Source: Streptomyces sp. NBC_00287 (lineage in GTDB: Bacteria; Actinomycetota; Actinomycetes; Streptomycetales; Streptomycetaceae). Taken from it: DNA of 64,000 nucleotides. The position numbers and the translations under genes are program-made. The DNA is taken from NCBI RefSeq assembly GCF_036173105.1, contig NZ_CP108053.1, positions 186,001 through 250,000 of the forward strand, in the 5' to 3' direction. The notes under the pieces were generated by a model, which was given only the letters and a program-made list of their open reading frames with translations, searched no databases and was not told where the DNA came from. Of the stretch, positions 51,122 through 60,019 are shown piece by piece; positions within the stretch are counted from its first letter, which is position 1; each line of letters opens with the position of its first letter.

Positions 51122-51505
51122 GCCGGCCCAGGACCCACCCAGCCCAGCGGGTGCAGCCGACATACGGGCGACTGCACCTGCCGGATTTCCCCAACTCTCC
51201 GCACCCCAGGGCGGCATCCCCCGCCACCGGTCGCTCGATCGCAGGCGGTCAGCGGAGCCGGCCGCGTCCGAGCAGGACTGCTGCGCGTTCTCCGACTCAC
51301 CCTGCATCTGACGCCTACCGCCCCCAACTGACCTTGCCCGCACCACAGGGCGCCGCCGGGATGCCGGCCGATCTGTTCGGAGCGACCGCACCTCGGCGAT
51401 CAGGGCACTTTGGGGACCCGTCCTCGCGCCGTGCTGGCCGCGGCCGCCATCGAAAGTGCCTGGTGAGGATGGCGAAGAGCCCACTTTGTGATCCAGAATG
51501 ATTGG
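51122..51505. other. Intergenic region without a recognisable gene
   Basis: This 384-bp stretch follows the NlpC/P60 gene and precedes a GNAT gene. Open frames on both strands look like shadows, and no promoter, RNA or IS end was identified. Confidence 0.35.
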
Positions 51506-52054
51506 ATGGTCACGCTTGAGACTCCCCGTTTGATCCTGCGTCGCTGGCGCGAGGAAGACGTTGCGCCCATGGCTGCCGTCAATGCCGACCCCGAGGTCAT
51601 GCGGTGGATCCGTGACGGCAGCGTCCGTGACGAACAGCAGACTCGCAGCGGGATCCAGGCATGGGAGAGCGAGTGGGAGTCACAGGGCTTCGGCCTGTTC
51701 GCCGTGGAGATCCGGTCCACCGGCGAGCTGGCCGGGTTCACCGGCCATTCGGTGCCCAACTTCTTGCCGGAGGTACTGCCGGCGGTTGAGGTCGGCTGGC
51801 GGCTGGGACGTTCCCACTGGGGGCAGGGCTTGGCCACCGAGGCCGCTGCGGCCGCTGTACGGTTCGGGTTCGAAGAGCGAGGGCTGGAACGGATCGTCAG
51901 CATCACTCAAGTGGGCAACGACGCCTCCGAACGGATCATGACCAAACTGGGGATGCATCCGGTCCGTGAGACCGTCAATCCCACCTCCGGTCGGCAAGTA
52001 CGGGTCTTCGAGTTGTTGTCGGACCAGTACTCGACCGCGCGCCGGGCCTCGTAG
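51506..52054 (+). CDS. GNAT acetyltransferase (RimJ/RimL-like)
   Basis: A 182-aa protein: VTLETPRLILRRWREEDVAP at the N-terminus, AVEIRSTGELAGFTGHSVPN for strand 4, VEVGWRLGRSHWGQGLATEA for the acetyl-CoA loop (here Q-x-x-G-x-A form WGQGLA), LERIVSITQVGNDASERIMT and a final MHPVRETVNP. It is typical of RimJ/RimL-type acetyltransferases acting on protein N-termini or small amines. The ATG of MVTLETPR is used; a GTG six codons earlier is also open. Confidence 0.88.
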   Translation: MVTLETPRLILRRWREEDVAPMAAVNADPEVMRWIRDGSVRDEQQTRSGIQAWESEWESQGFGLFAVEIRSTGELAGFTGHSVPNFLPEVLPAVEVGWRLGRSHWGQGLATEAAAAAVRFGFEERGLERIVSITQVGNDASERIMTKLGMHPVRETVNPTSGRQVRVFELLSDQYSTARRAS

Positions 52055-52175
52055 GCCTAAGGGTCGAACTTGGGTGGCCGACCACGGCTGCTGCTGGAGT
52101 GGATCCGCCAGGCCGAACACGACGCACCGAAGCTCATGAAGGCTTCGCCGGCTTCCTCCGCCATCAAGGAACTGC

Positions 52176-53369
52176 GTGCCGATGACAGAAATACACCCCG
52201 CCGCACACGGCACTGCCTGGGCCAGGTTGGTTCAGGCCACCGAAGTCAGCCGGCGAGTGGGGCTTTCGTGGCTTTACCAGCTCGGCTTCAATCGTGCGGC
52301 ACCCGTTGAGCTGCTCGTCAAGCTCCTGGACGCGGGTGAGACCGGCTTTCTGCACCGCGAAGACCTACCGGATCGTGTCATGGACGCCGCGGTTGTCCAC
52401 GGAACACGGCGCGTGCGCGGCAGTGTTGCGGAAATCTGCCGTCTCTCCCCGGCTCAATGGGAACGGCTCATCGCTGCCTCGCCCGAGCCAGACCTGCGTG
52501 AGCAGTTGACGGAGCTCGCCGAGGAGCAACTGGCAGCCCGGCGGCTCTCGTACGGCGGCCGAGGCGTTGGGCGTGCACCACACCCTGACGCTGTGCTGCC
52601 AACGACACCTGACGAGATCGCCGCGATGGCCTCCGACGTTCCCGACATCGACCCGGAGGGCCTAACGATGGCACTGTGGTGGGTCGGCGCCTTGCACGGG
52701 AACGCCGACGCCATGCGCCAACTCGCAAGCTCCGCCAAGCTGCTCGTCCGCCGCAGTGTCGCGAGGGCACCGCGGCTGCCCGCGGATGTGGTGGCGACCC
52801 TCGCCCGCGACGAGGACCGCGTGGTGCGTCTCTTCCTGGCTGAGTCCTGCGACAACGCCCCACCCGAGATGCTTCTTGAGGTAGCAGGATGGTGGGACGG
52901 GAGCCTGTCGTTCCCCGGCCGGCCGCGCAGCCATCCCAACTTCCCCCGCAACGGCCTGTTGCGCTTCGCGGCGGATCCGAACCCGCGCCTGCGGGCTCTC
53001 ACGCTCGACGACCCGGCCTCCACCACGGCACTCGTCGAGCAGTTCAGCCACGATCCCCACGAGATCGTCCGCAGGGCCGCCGCCGCGGACCGTCGGCTCG
53101 CGCCCGAGGACACGGTCCGATTGGCCGCCGATGCCGACTTGGGCGTGCGTCGGCGTGCCTTGATGAACCCCGTCATGCCGCCGGATGAGTTGGTGGCACG
53201 CCTGCTCGATCCGCAGAGCGCGGAGAACGCCGTTCGCAACCCCGGCATCCCGGTCCACGTTATGCACCGCATGGTCGCGATCGCCGCCCCGCTGGCTGAA
53301 GATCCCCGTGGCTTGACCGGCCGTGGCGCTCCCGCACCCTCCGGAAGCCGGGCGGACCCGCTTGTGTGA
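52176..53369 (+). CDS. LRV/HEAT-like repeat protein
   Basis: A 397-aa helical protein with degenerate repeats: LLVRRSVARAPRLPADVVAT, LARDEDRVVRLFLAESCDNA, PPEMLLEVA, LRFAADPNPRLRALTLDDPA, HDPHEIVRRAAAADRRLAPE, DADLGVRRRALMNPVMPPDE. The NP..P..L..L..D....VR..A pattern matches leucine-rich-repeat-variant solenoids, used for protein or nucleic-acid binding. The N-terminal 150 residues lack repeats. The start may be GTG 52176 or ATG 52182. Singleton, function unknown. Confidence 0.7.
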   Translation: MPMTEIHPAAHGTAWARLVQATEVSRRVGLSWLYQLGFNRAAPVELLVKLLDAGETGFLHREDLPDRVMDAAVVHGTRRVRGSVAEICRLSPAQWERLIAASPEPDLREQLTELAEEQLAARRLSYGGRGVGRAPHPDAVLPTTPDEIAAMASDVPDIDPEGLTMALWWVGALHGNADAMRQLASSAKLLVRRSVARAPRLPADVVATLARDEDRVVRLFLAESCDNAPPEMLLEVAGWWDGSLSFPGRPRSHPNFPRNGLLRFAADPNPRLRALTLDDPASTTALVEQFSHDPHEIVRRAAAADRRLAPEDTVRLAADADLGVRRRALMNPVMPPDELVARLLDPQSAENAVRNPGIPVHVMHRMVAIAAPLAEDPRGLTGRGAPAPSGSRADPLV

Positions 53370-53452
53370 CCAAGTGCTCTGATCGGCCTGACTGCTCAAC
53401 CAGAGCACCCCAAAGGAAGTGCTGGCCTGCGGGGTACCACTCCGGCGTCCGG

Positions 53453-54451
53453 TCAGTGGGTGGCGAGGAACTCGAGCGTGTCGATCACGCGGTTCGAGAA
53501 GCCCCACTCGTTGTCGTACCAGGCGACCACCTTGACGTGGCGGCCGTCGACGCGGGTGAGTGCCGAGTCGAAGATCGACGAGGCGGGATTGCCCACGATG
53601 TCGGACGACACCAGCGGATCGTCCGAGTACTCGAGGATGCCGGCGAGCGGCCCCTGCGCCGCGGCGCGGTACGCCGCCAGCACGTCGTCGCGCGTCACGT
53701 CGCGGGCGACGGTCGTGTTGAGTTCGACGATCGAGCCCACCGGCACGGGTACGCGGATCGAGTCGCCCGACAGCTTGCCCTCGAGGTTCGGCAGCACCAG
53801 GCCGATCGCCTTGGCGGCGCCGGTCGTGGTCGGCACGATGTTGACGCCGGCGGCCCGGGCGCGACGGGCGTCGCGGTGCGGACCGTCCTGCAGGTTCTGC
53901 TCCTGCGTGTAGGCGTGCACCGTCGTCATGAACCCGTGCTCGATACCGGCGAGTTCGTCGAGGACCGCGGCCAGCGGCGCGAGCGCGTTGGTGGTGCAGG
54001 AGGCGTTCGAGACGATCGTGTGCACGGCCGGGTCGTAGGCGTCGGTGTTGACCCCAAAGGCGAGCGTGACGTCGGCGCCGTCCGACGGCGCGCTGACGAG
54101 TACCTTCTTCGCGCCCGCGTCGAGGTGGGCGCGGGCGGCCTTGGCCGAGGTGAAGCGGCCGGTGGCTTCCAGCACGATATCGACGCCGAGTTCGGCCCAC
54201 GGCAGCTGCGCCGGTTCGCGCTCGGCCAGTACCGTGATCCGACGGCCGTCGACGACGAGGGCGTCCCCGTCGACGGTCACCGGGCGCCCGAGCCGGCCGG
54301 CCGTGCTGTCGTAGGCGAGGAGCCGGGCGAGAGTGGCGGGCTCCGTCAGGTCGTTGACGGCGACGATCTCGAGGGCGCTGTCGCGCTCCAGCAGGGCGCG
54401 CAGCACATTGCGTCCGATGCGGCCGAATCCGTTGATGGCGATGCGAGTCAT
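53453..54451 (-). CDS. gap: Glyceraldehyde-3-phosphate dehydrogenase, type I
   Basis: A 332-aa full-length enzyme. NAD-binding MTRIAINGFGRIGRNVLRAL, catalytic SNASCTTNALAPLAAVLDEL with the active Cys, the substrate-site GVNIVPTTTGAAKAIGLVLP, and WYDNEWGFSNRVIDTLEF at the end. It converts glyceraldehyde-3-phosphate to 1,3-bisphosphoglycerate. Here it sits behind a GlxA/AraC regulator and away from pgk/tpi, so it is probably an accessory paralogue with a conditional role. The ATG at 54451 lacks a strong SD. Confidence 0.95.
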   Translation of the reverse strand: MTRIAINGFGRIGRNVLRALLERDSALEIVAVNDLTEPATLARLLAYDSTAGRLGRPVTVDGDALVVDGRRITVLAEREPAQLPWAELGVDIVLEATGRFTSAKAARAHLDAGAKKVLVSAPSDGADVTLAFGVNTDAYDPAVHTIVSNASCTTNALAPLAAVLDELAGIEHGFMTTVHAYTQEQNLQDGPHRDARRARAAGVNIVPTTTGAAKAIGLVLPNLEGKLSGDSIRVPVPVGSIVELNTTVARDVTRDDVLAAYRAAAQGPLAGILEYSDDPLVSSDIVGNPASSIFDSALTRVDGRHVKVVAWYDNEWGFSNRVIDTLEFLATH

Positions 54452-54506
54452 GAGTGATGTCCCTTCCCTTCCCCACCAGCCTCGCCCGCGGCCGGCGCCG
54501 CTGACA

Positions 54507-54543
54507 GTGGCGGGATCGCCACGGTTCAAAAGGATCCCGCCAC
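54507..54543. terminator. Inverted repeat between the AraC-type gene and gap
   Basis: Perfect 11-bp arms GTGGCGGGATC and GATCCCGCCAC with a 15-nt spacer, directly after the regulator's stop codon on the minus strand. It could attenuate read-through into gap or bind a regulator upstream of gap. Confidence 0.5.
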
Positions 54544-54558
54544 GCGGTGCCGGGTGGG

Positions 54559-55515
54559 TTACTCGCCCCGGGTGAAGGTGCGCCGGTACTCGCTGGGTGT
54601 GGTGCCGAGGATGCGCTGGAAGTGCAGGCGCAGGTTCGCGCCGGTGCCGAGCCCGATGTCGGCGGCGATCTGTTCGACGCTGCGCTGCGAGCGCTCGAGC
54701 AGTTCGCGGGCCAGGTCGATGCGGGCGCGCATCACCCACTGCATCGGCGTGTAGCCGGTCTCCTCGACGAAGCGCCGGGAGAACGTGCGCGGCGACACCC
54801 CCGCCTGCCGCGCCAGTATGTCTAGCGTGAGGGGCTCGCCGAGCCGGTGCAGTGCCCACTCGCGGGTGGCGGCGAACCGCTCGCCGAGCGGCTCGGGGAC
54901 GCTGCGCGGCACGTACTGGGCCTGGCCGCCGCTGCGGTAGGGGGCGGCGACCAGACGCCGGGCCGCGTGGTTGGACGCGGCCACGCCGAGGTCGCCGCGC
55001 AGGATGTGCAGGCACAGGTCGATGCCGGAGGCGGCGCCGGCCGAGGTGAGCACGCTGCCCTCGTCGACGAACAGCACGTTCTCGTCGACCTGGACCAGCG
55101 GATGCCTGGCCACCAGTGCCCGCGTGTAGTGCCAGTGCGTCGTGGCGCGCCTGCCGTCGAGCAGGCCCGTGGCGGCGAGCGCGAAGGCGCCCGTCGAGAT
55201 CGCGGCGAGCCGCTCGCCCCGGTCGTGGGCGGCGATCAGTGCCTCGACGACGGCCTGCGGCGGGTCGTCGCGGTCCGGGAACCGGTAGCCGGGGACGAAG
55301 ACGATGTCGGCCCACGCAAGCGCGTCGAGGCCGTGGGCGACGTAGTACGCCAGGCCATCGCCGCCGGTCACCAGACCGGGTGCCGCCCCGCACACCCGCA
55401 CCTCGTACGGCATGCTCGCGCGGGTCGTGAACACCTGCGCAGGAATTCCGACATCGAGCGGCTTCGCACCCTCGAGCACAAGGACGGCGACGCGATGCAG
55501 GGGGGAGGCTGGCAC
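54559..55515 (-). CDS. GlxA/FtrA-type regulator: DJ-1/PfpI domain plus AraC DNA-binding domain
   Basis: A 318-aa protein. Residues 8-180 form a DJ-1/PfpI-like sensing domain (VAVLVLEGAKPLDVGIPAQV, IVFVPGYRFPDRDDPPQAVV, ISTGAFALAATGLLDGRRAT), in which the usual nucleophile Cys is replaced by Thr (STGAF). Residues 225-318 are an AraC HTH pair (LDILARQAGVSPRTFSRRFV, VEQIAADIGLGTGANLRLHF). Such proteins are transcription activators. It lies upstream of the gap paralogue in the same direction, so gap is a plausible target. Confidence 0.92.
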   Translation of the reverse strand: MPASPLHRVAVLVLEGAKPLDVGIPAQVFTTRASMPYEVRVCGAAPGLVTGGDGLAYYVAHGLDALAWADIVFVPGYRFPDRDDPPQAVVEALIAAHDRGERLAAISTGAFALAATGLLDGRRATTHWHYTRALVARHPLVQVDENVLFVDEGSVLTSAGAASGIDLCLHILRGDLGVAASNHAARRLVAAPYRSGGQAQYVPRSVPEPLGERFAATREWALHRLGEPLTLDILARQAGVSPRTFSRRFVEETGYTPMQWVMRARIDLARELLERSQRSVEQIAADIGLGTGANLRLHFQRILGTTPSEYRRTFTRGE

Positions 55516-55584
55516 AGGAAGAGGTTACGGGGGGCGTGACTTCAATACGCCCCCTGCACGGACCGATCAGGGCCTGTCGCCTTC

Positions 55585-57189
55585 TCAGTCCATCAGGACG
55601 CCCGGGTTGAGGATGCCGTGGGGGTCCAGGGCGTTCTTGGCTGCGCGCAGGGCCAAGGCGAAGGGTTGCGGGCGTTGGAGGTCGTAGGCGGGGCGGTGGT
55701 CGCGGCCGACGGCGTGGTGGTGGGTGATGGTGGCGCGGTGGCGGTGCAGGACGTCGTTCGCGGCGGCCTTGATGTCGTCCCAGATCTCGACCTCGTCGCC
55801 GGGTCGGCCGGCGACGGCCACGGTGAAGTAGGGGGCGGCGCCGTCGGGGTAGACGTGGGTCAGGCGGCAGTTGATGGTGGCCGGATGTCCTGTGGCCTTC
55901 AGCGCCGCGCCGCCCACCTGGGTGCGGACGGCGTCGATCAGGGCGGGGATCGCCTCCCAGGTGGCGGCGGTCTCGAAGGTCTCGATGACGGCGCCCATAC
56001 GGGCCAGGCCGTCACGCAGGTAGGGCATGCGCAGGAACGCCGAGCGCCAGGCGCTCACGGCCGCGTCGGCCGGGGCGTCGCGGTCCACGGTCCGCGCATC
56101 GCCGCGGCCGCCGTGGGCTCGGGCCAGGTCCAGGGCGGTGGCAAGGCGGTCCTCCACCCGGGTGGTGCCGGATTCGAAGCCCAGGACCAGGACGGTGGAG
56201 CCGTCGTGCGAGGCGCCGGACAGCAGTGCCTCGCCGGGGTCGAGCAGGCGGCAGTTGGCGGGGGCGAGGTCGGACTGGGCGATGGCACGCACCGCCCCCA
56301 GCGCCTGGTGGAAGTCGGTGAAGGCGACGGCCGTGGACGCCTTGTACCGCGGGCGCTCCTGCAGGCGCATCCATGCCTCGGTGATGATGCCGAGCGTGCC
56401 CTCGGACCCCAGGAACAGGCGGTCGGGTGAGGGTCCGGCGCCGGATGCGGGCAGGCGCCAGGATGTGCTCGTTCCGGCGGGCGTGATCACGTGCAGGGAC
56501 TGCACGAAGTCGTCGATGTGGGTGCGGCCGGTGGCGTAGTGGCCGCCGGCCCTGGTGGCCAGCCAGCCGCCGAGGGTGGAAAACTCGAAGCTCTGCGGGA
56601 AGTGGCGCAGCGTCAGGCCATGGGGCCGCAACTGCTCTTCCAGTACGGGGCCGAGCGCGCCGGCCTGGATGCGTGCCGAGCGGCCGACGGTGTCGATCTC
56701 CAGGACGCGGTCCATCGAGGTCAAGTCGAGTGACAGCACAGCGCGGTGGGCGTCACCGCGGTACTCCACACCGCCGACCACCGAGGAGCCGCCACCGAAG
56801 GGGATGACGGCCACGCCGTGATCGCCGGCCCAGTCCAGCAGGTCGGCCACCTCCTGGTCATTGGCCGGCCGGGCCACCAGGTCGGGGATCCGGCCGGGCC
56901 GGCCGCGCAGGGCTCGGATGACGTCTCGGTAGGCCTTGCCCATGGCGTGGGCGGCGCGCGCCTCGGGATCGGCGGTGACCGAGTGCGCCAGTGCGGGCGG
57001 GGGCGTCACGGCGGGGCGCGCGATGGTCAGGTCGGCGATTCGGGGTATCGGCAGCGGGCGGGCCAGGGTGCCCGGCAACAGGGCTCCCAACGCGGCGCAT
57101 TCCGTGTCGTCGGGGTGCGCGTCGGCATAGCCCCAGCCCCACCAGGAGCGGGTACGGGTGGGGCGCGGGTCGGACGGGGTGGCAGGCAT
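55585..57189 (-). CDS. FAD-binding oxidase, alkyl-DHAP-synthase-like
   Basis: A 534-aa flavoprotein of the VAO/PCMH group. It opens TRTRSWWGWGYADAHPDDTE, as in alkyldihydroxyacetonephosphate-synthase homologues. The FAD-binding segment contains IPFGGGSSVVGGVEYRG, TLRHFPQSFEFSTLGGWLAT and RAGGHYATGRTHIDDFVQSL. The C-terminal cap has HRATITHHHAVGRDHRPAY and ends DPHGILNPGVLMD. It may act in ether-lipid-like or hydroxy-acid metabolism; substrate unknown. The ATG at 57189 follows GGGAGC and is divergent from a TetR gene. Confidence 0.9.
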   Translation of the reverse strand: MPATPSDPRPTRTRSWWGWGYADAHPDDTECAALGALLPGTLARPLPIPRIADLTIARPAVTPPPALAHSVTADPEARAAHAMGKAYRDVIRALRGRPGRIPDLVARPANDQEVADLLDWAGDHGVAVIPFGGGSSVVGGVEYRGDAHRAVLSLDLTSMDRVLEIDTVGRSARIQAGALGPVLEEQLRPHGLTLRHFPQSFEFSTLGGWLATRAGGHYATGRTHIDDFVQSLHVITPAGTSTSWRLPASGAGPSPDRLFLGSEGTLGIITEAWMRLQERPRYKASTAVAFTDFHQALGAVRAIAQSDLAPANCRLLDPGEALLSGASHDGSTVLVLGFESGTTRVEDRLATALDLARAHGGRGDARTVDRDAPADAAVSAWRSAFLRMPYLRDGLARMGAVIETFETAATWEAIPALIDAVRTQVGGAALKATGHPATINCRLTHVYPDGAAPYFTVAVAGRPGDEVEIWDDIKAAANDVLHRHRATITHHHAVGRDHRPAYDLQRPQPFALALRAAKNALDPHGILNPGVLMD

Positions 57190-57216
57190 GCGTGTGCTCC
57201 CAGCGAGGTCCAGGAA

Positions 57217-57247
57217 TTGACCCAACGGTAAATTACCGTAAGGTAAT
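57217..57247 (+). promoter_or_regulatory. TetR operator and promoter between the oxidase and tetR genes
   Basis: ACGGTAAATTACCGT (57225-57239) is a 15-bp palindrome. It overlaps a second one, ATTACC-N4-GGTAAT (57232-57247). A plus-strand promoter TTGACC (57217) and TAAGGT (57239), 16 nt apart, is covered by both. Binding by the TetR protein at 57257 would repress both divergent genes. Confidence 0.65.
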
Positions 57248-57256
57248 ATCAGTTCT

Positions 57257-57889
57257 ATGGCAACGCTTCCCTCCAGAGCCGGCACCAAGGGCGTGCCCAG
57301 GGCCGCGCGCGAACAACAGGTCCTGGCCGCGGCCACCGAAGAGTTCGGCCGTCACGGCTACGAGGCCACCACCGTCGCCGCGATCTCCGCCCGCGTGGGC
57401 GTCACCAAGCCACTGCTGCACCACTACTTCGGCAGCAAGGAAGACCTCTACCTCGCCTGCCTCGACCCGGTCGGCGAGCGATTGCTGGAGGCCATCCGCG
57501 CCGCGATGGCCGAACCGTCCCCCGGTTCACCACCCACCCCCCTGCGCGTGCTGCACGCTCTGTTCACCGTCCTGGACGGGCAGCGCGAGGCGTGGTTCGT
57601 CCTCTACGACGCCACACTGCCGCCCGACAGCGACGCCGCCCGACGCGCGGCCCACTACCGCGGCGCCATCGACGACCTCGCCACGACCGGCACCGCCGAC
57701 CTCCTGCACGCCGCCGGATCCACCGATCCGCTCGACGCCGACGCCCTCAAGTACGCCTGGCGAGGCCTGTGCACCGCCCTCGTCCGCTGGTGGGTCACCC
57801 ACCCCGACCAGACGCCCGACGCCATGACACAACGCTGCGCACGACTCTTCGCCGCCGGCCCCGCCCTTCTCACTGTCGGCACGATCTGA
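57257..57889 (+). CDS. TetR-family transcriptional regulator
   Basis: A 210-aa protein: HTH EQQVLAAATEEFGRHGYEAT, TVAAISARVGVTKPLLHHYF, GSKEDLYLACLDPVGER, then an all-helical ligand domain. It starts 6 nt after the expected transcription start of its promoter, so the transcript is nearly leaderless. It lies divergent from the FAD oxidase with overlapping palindromes in between, the classical layout for self-regulation and control of the neighbour. Ligand unknown. Confidence 0.92.
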   Translation: MATLPSRAGTKGVPRAAREQQVLAAATEEFGRHGYEATTVAAISARVGVTKPLLHHYFGSKEDLYLACLDPVGERLLEAIRAAMAEPSPGSPPTPLRVLHALFTVLDGQREAWFVLYDATLPPDSDAARRAAHYRGAIDDLATTGTADLLHAAGSTDPLDADALKYAWRGLCTALVRWWVTHPDQTPDAMTQRCARLFAAGPALLTVGTI

Positions 57890-58118
57890 GGGTTCGGCGG
57901 TTGTGCCGCGGCCGGCGAGTTCGACTGGACCGAAAAGGATTGGAGCGAGGCGGCGCCCCGCTGCTACTTTCGTGGCGGACCGTGAAGTCGTCGTATGGAG
58001 GTGAGCCCCGTGAACACAGTTACCCGTGGGTGCTCCCTCAACCCGTCACGGTCCGGCGGCTGACGTTCGGTGTCGCCAGGAGCGCCTGAGATCGAGGCAC
58101 TCCTGGAGGGAGACTCCG

Positions 58119-58910
58119 ATGAACACGAAGCCTTTCACATCTGGCCTGAGCGAGAACGCGGTGATGGTCACGCGCGTCGCGGACAGGCAATGGCATGCGC
58201 TGGATGACGACCTGGTGGTCGGCCGCGGGCATGCGATGCACCGGCCCGACGGACGCTTGTTCGTCAGCATCGACGCCTGGCACGACGCCGCCTTCGACCG
58301 GCTCGCCGAGGCGATGCTGGCCCAACTGCCGGCGCCGCTGTACACGGTGGTCGACGAAGCCGACGTCGAGCTGACGGCCGGCTGGCGACGGGCCGGTTTC
58401 ACGATCCGGCGCCGCGAGTGGGAGTACGTCGTGCCGACCGACCCGCGGGTCACAGGGCTCGGAGGAGTCCTGCCGCCGTCGGGCGTGACGATCGTGCCCG
58501 CCGGTCAGGCGGACGAGAGTCTGCTGCGGGCGGTGGACCGCGCGATCCGGGACGAAGTCGAGGCGACCGTCGGGTGGCAGTCGATGCCCGCGGAGGTGAT
58601 TCCCCGCCCCGACGGCGACACCATCGTCGACCCGTCGAAGTACGCCGTGGCCGCGACGCCGGACCGCTACCTGGGTCTGATCCGGGTGGTGACGGCGATC
58701 CGGCCACGCATCGGGCTGGTCGCGGTCCGGGCCGACGAGCAGCGCCGCGGCATCGCGCGGGCGCTGCTGGCCCACGCGCTGGGGACGCTGCACCGCTCCG
58801 GGTTCGCCGCGGCCTGGACCGAAGTCCACGAGTCCAACCAAGCGGCTTCGGCACTGTTCGAGGGCCTCGGCGCCCAGCCGATGAACAGCAACCTGGAGCT
58901 GGTGCGATGA
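58119..58910 (+). CDS. GNAT acetyltransferase overlapping infA
   Basis: A 263-aa protein. The N-terminal half ([40 protein letters not shown]) looks like a degenerate GNAT lobe. The C-terminal half is a standard one: [40 protein letters not shown] (Q-R-R-G-I-A acetyl-CoA loop), [27 protein letters not shown] precedes the ATG. Its stop overlaps the start of an IF-1 gene (ATGA), so the two are translationally coupled. Acetylation of a ribosome- or drug-related target is conceivable but unproven. Confidence 0.88.
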   Translation: MNTKPFTSGLSENAVMVTRVADRQWHALDDDLVVGRGHAMHRPDGRLFVSIDAWHDAAFDRLAEAMLAQLPAPLYTVVDEADVELTAGWRRAGFTIRRREWEYVVPTDPRVTGLGGVLPPSGVTIVPAGQADESLLRAVDRAIRDEVEATVGWQSMPAEVIPRPDGDTIVDPSKYAVAATPDRYLGLIRVVTAIRPRIGLVAVRADEQRRGIARALLAHALGTLHRSGFAAAWTEVHESNQAASALFEGLGAQPMNSNLELVR

Positions 58911-59131
58911 CGAAGAACAAGAACGTCATCGAAGTCGAGGGCAAGGTCGTCGAGTGCCTGCGCAGCGCCATGTTCACCGTGGAACTCGAGAACGGCCACC
59001 AGGTGCTCGCGCACATCAGCGGGAAGATCCGCAAGAACTACATCAAGATCATGCTGGAAGACCGGGTGCTGGTGGAGCTCCCGCCGTACGACCTGACGCG
59101 CGGCCGGATCGTGTTCCGGTACCGGAACTAG
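58907..59131 (+). CDS. infA: Translation initiation factor IF-1, accessory paralogue
   Basis: A 74-aa S1/OB-fold protein with IF-1 landmarks: [57 protein letters not shown]-1 binds the 30S A site during initiation. The housekeeping actinobacterial gene sits in the ribosomal-protein cluster by rpmJ and rpsM. This one stands beside an acetyltransferase and differs in the N-terminus and at several basic positions, so it is a second copy. Followed by a strong terminator. Confidence 0.93.
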   Translation: MTKNKNVIEVEGKVVECLRSAMFTVELENGHQVLAHISGKIRKNYIKIMLEDRVLVELPPYDLTRGRIVFRYRN

Positions 59132-59163
59132 CGGCGGTCGGCACCTTCCGCGGTAGCTGATCC

Positions 59164-59202
59164 CGGGGCCCCGGTCACGGCGTCTCCGTGACCGGGGCCC
59201 CG
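59164..59202 (+). terminator. Strong hairpin after infA
   Basis: Perfect 17-bp arms CGGGGCCCCGGTCACGG and CCGTGACCGGGGCCCCG with a CGTCT loop, 33 bp after the infA stop. No T-run, as is common in Streptomyces. It also separates infA from the convergent gene at 59245. Confidence 0.8.
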
Positions 59203-59244
59203 ATGATGGCTCGCGCGGCCGCGACGGCTACCCGGTTGCGAGCT

Positions 59245-60009
59245 CTACGGGGTGTACACCTGTCGGTGGAACTGGGGAAACCGTACGGCGTCCGGGTCGA
59301 GCAGGTTGATGAGCTCCACCAGCTCGCGCTGCAGCGATCGTAGGCGCCCTTCGGCGGGGGCCATGTCCGTGGCGATCACGTCCACATCCGCGAGCAGTTC
59401 GGAGAACCACGCGGCGAAGCGGCTGTCGGCGTCGAGGAGTTCGCAGAACTCGACGTAGTCGAGGCAGCGTCGGCGGCCCGGCTCGCCACCCGGGTGGATC
59501 ATGACGCTGCCGATGGCGCGCTGCTGGATACGGAACAGCCGAAACTCGTCGTGGCGGGCGGTTGCCCTGTTGAACGTCTCGGCGATCTCGGACAGTTGCG
59601 TCATGACCTGGCGGTTTGATCGGCTGCTGCCGAGGTCGAGGAACTGCACATCGCGCCGGAGGATTTCCACCCATCCCAGATACTCGGCGATGACGAACAC
59701 GGTGCTGCGCCGGGCGAGTTCTGCTTCCTTGTCCGTTCCCTGTACGAGGAACATGGTCAAGTACCTGCCGCTGAGGATGTTGAACAGGCGGCTCTGCAGG
59801 TCGAATGCCGCCCAGGCGAGCGACGCGCCGTACCGGTCCATGTAGTTGAGGCGTTCGACCGAGGCAATCCGGCGCTGTTGCCAGTACCCCAGGAGCGCGG
59901 CCGTTGACGCACTGGCCAATGCCACTGCCGCCGATATCCAGGTAAGCGTGTCCACGACAGAAACATAGCCGCTCCGGCGTGACGCGAGCACCTCGCGCAT
60001 AGCCTTCAC
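59245..60009 (-). CDS. Hypothetical protein with N-terminal membrane anchor
   Basis: A protein of up to 254 aa with one TM helix (TWISAAVALASASTAALLGY) and then a long helical cytoplasmic domain (YWQQRRIASVERLNYMDRYG, FLDLGSSRSNRQVMTQLSEI, LVELINLLDPDAVRFPQFHR). The start may be GTG 60009 or ATG 60000; downstream GTG codons are also possible. No family is recognised. The topology is like that of the 11192-11821 protein. Confidence 0.6.
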   Translation of the reverse strand: MKAMREVLASRRSGYVSVVDTLTWISAAVALASASTAALLGYWQQRRIASVERLNYMDRYGASLAWAAFDLQSRLFNILSGRYLTMFLVQGTDKEAELARRSTVFVIAEYLGWVEILRRDVQFLDLGSSRSNRQVMTQLSEIAETFNRATARHDEFRLFRIQQRAIGSVMIHPGGEPGRRRCLDYVEFCELLDADSRFAAWFSELLADVDVIATDMAPAEGRLRSLQRELVELINLLDPDAVRFPQFHRQVYTP

Positions 60010-60019
60010 GCCCCATCCA

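Noticed and set aside
54452..55393. N-terminal extension of GAPDH into the AraC-type gene
   Set aside because: It is an out-of-frame reading of the regulator; GAPDH homology starts at MTRIAINGF.
57998..58063. Short upstream ORF (GTG with GGAGGTG) before the GNAT-infA operon
   Set aside because: Seventeen codons with a plausible SD, but no stalling motif or attenuator stem; not enough to claim regulation.
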